NCBI GenBank assembly: GCA_003133265.1
Contig: PKWQ01000433.1
Location: 1-11,160, forward strand
DNA length: 11,160 nt
Reading direction: 5' to 3'
Source of the DNA: Acetobacteraceae bacterium
GTDB lineage: Bacteria; Pseudomonadota; Alphaproteobacteria; Acetobacterales; Acetobacteraceae
Shown here: piece by piece, positions 7,966-11,160 of the stretch
Position numbering within the stretch: position 1 is the stretch's first letter
How the letters are laid out: each line of letters begins with the position of its first letter
The notes under the pieces: model-generated
Seen by the model: only the letters and a program-made list of their open reading frames with translations
Databases searched by the model: none
What the model was told of the DNA's origin: nothing
Position numbers and translations under genes: made by a program

Positions 7966-9470
7966 GCACCGCCACCGCCATCATCCGCGCCGGCGCCGCG
8001 ATCCCCTGCCGCCCCTGGACCCGTCATGTGCTCGCCCGCGCCGACTGGACGGCGATGACGCAGGCGCTCGCCGGCCAGCCCGCGCTGGCGCTGGTCGCGC
8101 TGTGGGCCGATCCGTCCGAAGCGCACGCGCTGTTCCTGGACGAAGCTGACGGCGCGGTGCTCGTCGCCTCCACCGCCATCGTCGAGGGCGGCTATCCGGC
8201 GCTGTCGCCGCATCGCCCCGGCGCGGCCTGGTACGAGCGGATGATCCGCGATCTGTGGGGCCACGCCGCACTCGGCGGCACCGACGACCGGGCCTGGCTG
8301 GATCACGGGCGCTGGCCGCACAGCCACCCGCTCGCGGCCCGGCCCGGCCCGATGGGCCCGGCGCCGGAACCACCGGAATTCCTGCCGGTCGAGGGCGAGG
8401 ACCTGCATCAGATCCCGCTCGGCCCGATCTATGCCGGCATCACCGAGCCCGGCCATTTCCGCCTCACCTGCCAGGGCGAGACCGTGGTGCGCCTGGAGGT
8501 CCGGCTCGGCTATGCCCACAAGGGCACGCTGGCGCTGATGCGCGGCAAGACGCCACGCACCGCCGCCCGCTTCGCTGCCCGGCTGTCCGGCGATAGCACG
8601 GTGGCGCATGCCATCGCCTTCGCCCGCGCCACGGAGGCAGCCCTCGGCGTCGATGCGCCGCCGCGCGCCGCGACGTTGCGCGCGGTGATGGCGGAGATCG
8701 AGCGGATCGCCAACCATCTCGGCGATGTCGGGGCGATCTGCAACGCCGCCGGCTTCGCCTTCGCCCCCGCCCGCTTCGGCTGGCATCGGGAGGCGATGCG
8801 GCGCGCCGCCGCCGCCGCCTTCGGCCACCGGCTGATGATGGACGCGGTGGTGCCCGGCGGCGTGGTCGCCGATCTGGCGCCGGGCGGGCCTGATGCGATC
8901 GCGGCCGCCCTGGCGACGCTGGAGCGGGAACTGCCGGAACTGGTCCGTGTCTATGATAACCACGCCTCGCTGATCGACCGTATGGTCGGCACCGGCATCC
9001 TGGCCGCCGACCTCGCCCAGCGCTTCGCCGCCGGCGGCTATGTCGGGCGGGCCTCCGGCCGCGCCTTCGACGCCCGCCGGCTGCCGGGCTATCCGCCCTA
9101 TGGCAGCCTGGAGGTCGCGGTTCCCGTGCTGCAAGGCGGCGATGTGGATGCGCGCCTGCGCATCCGGCTGGCCGAGATCGCCGAGAGCATCCGCCTGCTG
9201 CGCGTCCTGCTGGACACGCTGCCGGCCGGCACGCTGACCGTCTCGTTGCCGATGGGCAGCGGTGAGGGGATCGGGTGCGCCGAGGGATTCCGCGGCGATA
9301 TCTGGCACTGGCTGCGGCTGGACAACGGGCAGATCGCCAACGCGTTCCTGCGCGACCCGAGCTGGGCGCAATGGCCGCTGCTGGAAGCGGCGGTCGAGGG
9401 CAGCATCGTCGCCGACGTCCCGCTCTGCGAGAAGAGCTTCAACTGTTCCTGTTCGGGGGTCGATCTGTGA
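7962..9470 (+). CDS. hyfG: Group 4 hydrogenase-like large subunit (NuoC-NuoD fusion) lacking Ni-Fe ligands
   Basis: A 502-residue fusion. Residues 1-125 are NuoC-like (MIRDLWGHAALGGTDDRAWL near 94-113, with HPLA at 122-125), and about 140-502 form the NuoD / hydrogenase large-subunit domain (LPVEGEDLHQIPLGPIYAGI 141-160, RLGYAHKGTLALMRGKT 181-197, MAEIERIANHLGDVGAICN 243-261, EGIGCAEGFRGD 435-446). It belongs with HyfG/HycE by architecture. In true group 4 hydrogenases a Cys-x-x-Cys follows a RxCGxC pattern near here; this protein has RLSGDSTVAH (207-216), so both cysteines are serines (S209, S212). At the C-terminus the DPCxxC motif is replaced by SFNCSCSGVDL (492-502), with N494 at the first cysteine position, and the chain ends five residues after C497, leaving no peptide for a maturation protease. 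It should not be a hydrogenase and is best described as an Ehr-type subunit. The ATG at 7962 overlaps the hyfF stop and has GGGG seven bases ahead. Confidence 0.9.
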   Translation: MSTATAIIRAGAAIPCRPWTRHVLARADWTAMTQALAGQPALALVALWADPSEAHALFLDEADGAVLVASTAIVEGGYPALSPHRPGAAWYERMIRDLWGHAALGGTDDRAWLDHGRWPHSHPLAARPGPMGPAPEPPEFLPVEGEDLHQIPLGPIYAGITEPGHFRLTCQGETVVRLEVRLGYAHKGTLALMRGKTPRTAARFAARLSGDSTVAHAIAFARATEAALGVDAPPRAATLRAVMAEIERIANHLGDVGAICNAAGFAFAPARFGWHREAMRRAAAAAFGHRLMMDAVVPGGVVADLAPGGPDAIAAALATLERELPELVRVYDNHASLIDRMVGTGILAADLAQRFAAGGYVGRASGRAFDARRLPGYPPYGSLEVAVPVLQGGDVDARLRIRLAEIAESIRLLRVLLDTLPAGTLTVSLPMGSGEGIGCAEGFRGDIWHWLRLDNGQIANAFLRDPSWAQWPLLEAAVEGSIVADVPLCEKSFNCSCSGVDL

Positions 9471-10000
9471 TGGTTTGGCGTCGCGTTTTCCGCACCCTGC
9501 GCGACGGACCGGCCGCCGAGCCGGCCGCGAAACTCGGCGAGGCAGCGGTGCGCGCGCTGGCGGAGCAGCTCGACGCGGCGGCGCAGACCCGGCTCGGGCG
9601 CAGCCTGTCGATCCGGCATGTGAATTCCGGCAGCTGCAACGGCTGCGAGCTGGAGATCCACGCGCTCCACAGCATCGTCTACGATCTGGAGCGCTTCGGC
9701 CTGCGCTTCGTCGCCAGCCCGCGCCACGCCGACGTGCTGCTGGTGACCGGGCCGCTGACCCGCAATCTGCGCGAGGCGCTGCTGCATACGTGGACCGCCA
9801 CGCCCGACCCGAAATGGGTGGTGGCGATGGGCGACTGCGCGACGGATGGCGGGGTGTTCAAGGGCAGCTATGCCATCGAGGCCGGAGCGGGGGGTATCGC
9901 GGCGGCGGTGCCGGTGGATCTGAAGATCCCCGGCTGTCCACCGACCCCGGCGCAACTGCTCAACGGTCTGCGCGCGTTGCTGGAAGCGAACGCGCGCTGA
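9470..10000 (+). CDS. hyfI: Hydrogenase-4 component I-like small subunit (NuoB-type iron-sulfur protein)
   Basis: A 176-residue cytosolic-side subunit that in group 4 hydrogenases and complex I carries the 4Fe-4S cluster next to the large subunit. All four cluster ligands are present with hydrogenase-type spacing: C56 and C59 in SGSCNGCELEIHAL, C123 in MGDCATDGGVFKGSY and C156 in KIPGCPPTP. Complex I NuoB instead has adjacent cysteines, so the C-x-x-C spacing points to the hydrogenase side of the family. VLLVTGPLTRN (89-99) and the conserved DCA loop also fit. The first 45 residues are hydrophilic and variable, matching the membrane-facing N-terminal helix of the family. The start codon ATG shares one base with the hyfG stop (TGATG), with GGGGG ten bases ahead. 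It is the last gene of the cluster; no hyfH-like ferredoxin gene and no maturation gene follows. Confidence 0.92.
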   Translation: MVWRRVFRTLRDGPAAEPAAKLGEAAVRALAEQLDAAAQTRLGRSLSIRHVNSGSCNGCELEIHALHSIVYDLERFGLRFVASPRHADVLLVTGPLTRNLREALLHTWTATPDPKWVVAMGDCATDGGVFKGSYAIEAGAGGIAAAVPVDLKIPGCPPTPAQLLNGLRALLEANAR

Positions 10001-10016
10001 CCTTCGGCTGTGTGGC

Positions 10017-10232
10017 TCAGCTCGCGGCCGGGGTCGCCGGCTTGCTGTGGTGGTGGTGGCTGGCGGCGAGGTGCTTCGGCGCGTGCGCCTTCGACGCCGT
10101 GTGCGTCGCGGCATGGTGGTGGTGGTGCTTGGCGCCGGTGGTGGTCGCGGCCTGTGCCCCAACCGCGGTCAGGGCGACGGCCGGCAGGATCAGACCAAGC
10201 GAGGCGAACAGGCTGCGGCGGGAGATGCTCAC
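10017..10232 (-). CDS. Small exported histidine-rich protein
   Basis: A 71-residue protein starting at GTG (10232) with GGAG nine bases ahead on the minus strand. Residues 1-28 look like a Tat-type signal: SRRSLFASLG with twin arginines R5-R6, then a hydrophobic core LGLILPAVALTAVG and an AQA cleavage site after residue 28. The predicted mature chain is only about 43 residues, of which 12 are His (HHHHH at 36-40, HHHH at 59-62, and single His at 44, 50 and 54), the rest mostly Ala, Thr, Lys, Ser and Pro. It has no acidic residue and is thus strongly basic. It is likely disordered and could bind Ni, Zn or Cu or buffer protons. The composition recalls enterobacterial acid-shock protein Asr, but I claim no homology. 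It converges on hyfI with 16 bases between stops. Expression and function are unproven; signal peptide, ribosome site and a candidate promoter support a real gene. Confidence 0.72.
   Translation of the reverse strand: MSISRRSLFASLGLILPAVALTAVGAQAATTTGAKHHHHHAATHTASKAHAPKHLAASHHHHSKPATPAAS
10047..10059. repeat. TGG/CCA triplet run encoding poly-His
   Basis: A short GTGGTGGTGGTGG run, read on the minus strand as repeated CAC codons, encodes the HHHH block at residues 59-62 of the small exported protein. Such runs can change length by slippage. Confidence 0.6.
10113..10127. repeat. Second TGG/CCA triplet run encoding poly-His
   Basis: ATGGTGGTGGTGGTG on the plus strand, read as CAC-CAC-CAC-CAC-CAT on the minus strand, encodes HHHHH at residues 36-40 of the same protein. 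Four of the five codons are the same CAC, so the block may have grown by triplet slippage. Confidence 0.6.
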
Positions 10233-10261
10233 GGTCTCGTGCTCCGGGTTGACTGGGGTGT

Positions 10262-10282
10262 GATCGTATTCAGATAACGATC
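10262..10282. promoter_or_regulatory. Inverted repeat at the predicted start point of the His-rich gene
   Basis: GATCGT (10262-10267) and ACGATC (10277-10282) are perfect six-base inverted arms separated by nine bases of A+T-rich sequence, with centres about one and a half helix turns apart. The repeat begins just downstream of the candidate -10 element and covers the predicted start point near 10279, a usual place for a repressor operator. An RNA stem in the leader is the alternative. No T-run follows, so it is not an intrinsic terminator. Confidence 0.4.
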
Positions 10283-10285
10283 GAG

Positions 10286-10314
10286 ACTATGCCCGTAATC
10301 GACTGATGAATCAA
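10286..10314 (-). promoter_or_regulatory. Candidate promoter of the His-rich gene
   Basis: On the minus strand TTGATT (10314-10309) and CATAGT (10291-10286) are exactly 17 bases apart, each matching four of six sigma-70 consensus bases. They lie in a clear A+T-richer island of about 70 bases between the DUF1489 gene and the His-rich gene. The predicted leader would be about 46 bases. The rest of the 10233-10355 gap shows nothing else I can support. Confidence 0.42.
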
Positions 10315-10355
10315 TGGTCGTCGCACCGAGTCGCCCGATTCCGTCGCGGACGAAA

Positions 10356-10778
10356 CTACAGCAGCCCCAGTGCCCGCAGCTCGCGGATCATCTCCGCCGG
10401 CAGTGCCTCGGCGCCCTGGGCCGCCTGCATCGCGGCGATGTCCGGCGGCGCGTCGGCGGCGGCCAGATAGCGCCAGCCCTGGAACGCCTTCACCGGCCGC
10501 CCGGCCACCGGCACCAGCACCGGATCGAGCACCAGGGCGGCGCAGGCGCTGCCGTCCTCCCTGGTGTCGTGGATGACATCGACGATGCGCTGGCGCACCA
10601 GCATCGCGCCGCCGATCACCCAGTAGATCGAGCCGCCTTCCACCACCTCGGCCGCGCGGCGGGGGAAGTTGCGGGTGCGATGGCGCAGCGGCGGATCGGT
10701 GCGCTGCCGCGCCGCCTGCAACCCCGCCAACTGGGCGATGTCGCGCACGCCGACGGCGAGTTTCATCATGTGAAGCAT
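10356..10778 (-). CDS. DUF1489 family protein
   Basis: A 140-residue cytosolic protein with the recognisable features of DUF1489, an alphaproteobacterial family of unknown function and similar length. They include MKLAVGVRDIAQLAGLQ (5-21), the basic motif HRTRNFPRRA (33-42), GGSIYWVIGGAMLVRQRIVDV (48-68), LVLDPVLVPV (82-91), FQGWRYL (99-105) and the ending LPAEMIRELRALGLL (126-140). There is no signal peptide or membrane segment. The start is taken as the ATG at 10778; two further in-frame ATGs at 10769 and 10766 are possible. An AGGAG at 10798-10794 is about 15 bases from the first ATG, a little far. It lies 31 bases downstream of the DUF2125 gene on the same strand and may share its transcript. 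Family assignment is by motif memory; no function is claimed. Confidence 0.87.
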   Translation of the reverse strand: MLHMMKLAVGVRDIAQLAGLQAARQRTDPPLRHRTRNFPRRAAEVVEGGSIYWVIGGAMLVRQRIVDVIHDTREDGSACAALVLDPVLVPVAGRPVKAFQGWRYLAAADAPPDIAAMQAAQGAEALPAEMIRELRALGLL

Positions 10779-10809
10779 ACCGCCCCCACCGCTCTCCTCT
10801 CCGGACTCG

Positions 10810-11160
10810 TCACTGCACCGGCCAGTCCAGCGCCGGCAGCCGCGTCAGCGGAATCTGCCGGAGCGACAGGGTGCGGCCTTGCAGGGTCAGCGGCACCTCC
10901 ACTTCCGGCTCGGCGTCGTCGTCCGACGTGTGCGACAGCAGGGTCAGCATCGCCGTGGCCAGGCTCGCCGCCTGCTGCGGCATCACCCCGCCATCTGCCA
11001 TCGCGTTCAGGGTGGCGGCGAAGCCGGTCAGCCGCGCCGTGCCGGTGCCCATCGGCTGCAACCGGTCGTCCAGCGCCAGCGTTGCCTTGGCGGACAGATC
11101 GAGCGGGCCCCAATCCAGGCTGAAATCCCGCACCTCCAGCGCCCCGCCGCCGTCGCGCCA
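10810..11160 (-). CDS. DUF2125 family protein, C-terminal part (cut by window edge)
   Basis: The last 116 residues of a longer protein whose start lies beyond base 11160. The open frame runs unbroken to the edge, reading WRDGGGALEVRDFSLDWGPL at the boundary. The visible part has the look of the DUF2125 C-terminal region: LDWGPLDLSAKATLALDDRLQPMGTG, then an Ala-rich amphipathic stretch (ARLTGFAATLNAMADGGVM), an acidic spacer (SDDDAEPEVEV) and the ending PLTLQGRTLSLRQIPLTRLP. Alternating short beta-like strands suggest a beta-rich, probably periplasmic or membrane-linked AsmA-like protein, as members usually carry an N-terminal membrane anchor. That anchor is outside the window, so localisation is inferred. 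A GTG at 11133 falls in frame but inside conserved sequence and is not the likely start. It probably shares a transcript with the DUF1489 gene. Confidence 0.78.
   Translation of the reverse strand, partial: WRDGGGALEVRDFSLDWGPLDLSAKATLALDDRLQPMGTGTARLTGFAATLNAMADGGVMPQQAASLATAMLTLLSHTSDDDAEPEVEVPLTLQGRTLSLRQIPLTRLPALDWPVQ

Noticed and set aside
7203..9371. A very long open frame (over 700 codons) on the minus strand opposite hyfF and hyfG
   Set aside because: It lies antisense to two well-recognised genes, its product is Arg/Gly/Ala/Gln-rich with no domain I know, and long antisense frames are expected in G+C-rich coding DNA.
7962..9470. Interpretation as an active formate hydrogenlyase / [NiFe] hydrogenase
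   Set aside because: The Ni-Fe ligand cysteines and cleavable tail are missing, and no formate dehydrogenase, ferredoxin-like or hyp/hyc maturation gene is in the window.
10001..10040. Possible intrinsic terminator between the convergent hyfI and His-rich genes
   Set aside because: Only short G+C-rich partial repeats are visible, with no stable stem followed by a T-run on either strand.
10010..10252. Plus-strand frames with Trp-rich runs (GGGGW, CGGGG and WWWW stretches) after hyfI
   Set aside because: They arise from reading the poly-His CAC/CAT codons of the minus-strand gene on the opposite strand. The minus-strand reading has a signal peptide, ribosome site and promoter; these do not.
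10320..10355. Small hairpin after the DUF1489 gene (TCCG-CGA-CGGA on the minus strand)
   Set aside because: A four-base stem with a three-base loop and no T-run is too weak to call a terminator.

Overview
The window is about 70% G+C or higher by eye, with strong G/C at third codon positions throughout. The best guess for the source is an alphaproteobacterium, most likely Rhodospirillales/Acetobacteraceae. Reasons are the DUF1489 and DUF2125 genes, which are essentially alphaproteobacterial families, the protein sequence style, and the small Tat-exported His/Ala/Thr-rich protein. This assignment is inference, because the window has no rRNA or other marker gene.

Layout: (1) 114-1361 (+), an M20-type Zn-dependent amidohydrolase of the N-carbamoyl-amino-acid hydrolase / allantoate amidohydrolase family. 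(2) 1455-5738 (+), a tight central-carbon cluster tkt-gap-pgk (transketolase, glyceraldehyde-3-phosphate dehydrogenase, phosphoglycerate kinase) with gaps of 31 and 11 bases. (3) 5834-10000 (+), a four-gene cluster with overlapping stop/start codons, hyfE-hyfF-hyfG-hyfI, related to hydrogenase-4/formate hydrogenlyase and to respiratory complex I. (4) 10017-10232 (-), a tiny exported histidine-rich protein, convergent with hyfI. (5) 10356-10778 (-), a DUF1489 protein. (6) 10810 to the window edge (-), the C-terminal part of a DUF2125 protein. No stretch over 300 bases lacks a gene. I saw no tRNA, rRNA, CRISPR array, insertion sequence or phage gene.

The main point of interest is the hyf-like module. 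Its large subunit (HyfG) keeps the fold-level signatures of the complex I NuoC-NuoD / hydrogenase family. However, both cysteines of the N-terminal Ni-Fe motif are serines, the first cysteine of the C-terminal motif is Asn, and the protein has no cleavable C-terminal tail. It therefore should not bind a Ni-Fe centre or make hydrogen. The small subunit (HyfI) keeps all four ligands of its proximal 4Fe-4S cluster, and HyfF keeps the buried charged residues of an antiporter-like ion channel. This matches the group known as energy-converting-hydrogenase-related (Ehr) complexes, which lie between group 4 hydrogenases and complex I and have no known substrate. The usual partners hyfB (NuoL-like), hyfC (NuoH-like) and hyfH (ferredoxin-like) are absent here, and the central-carbon genes sit where hyfB-hyfC would be expected.

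The three carbon genes would act together in gluconeogenesis/glycolysis, the non-oxidative pentose phosphate pathway or, if Rubisco and phosphoribulokinase are present elsewhere, the Calvin cycle. Co-direction with the hyf-like genes suggests, but does not prove, a link between membrane redox/ion transfer and the supply of reductant for carbon metabolism.
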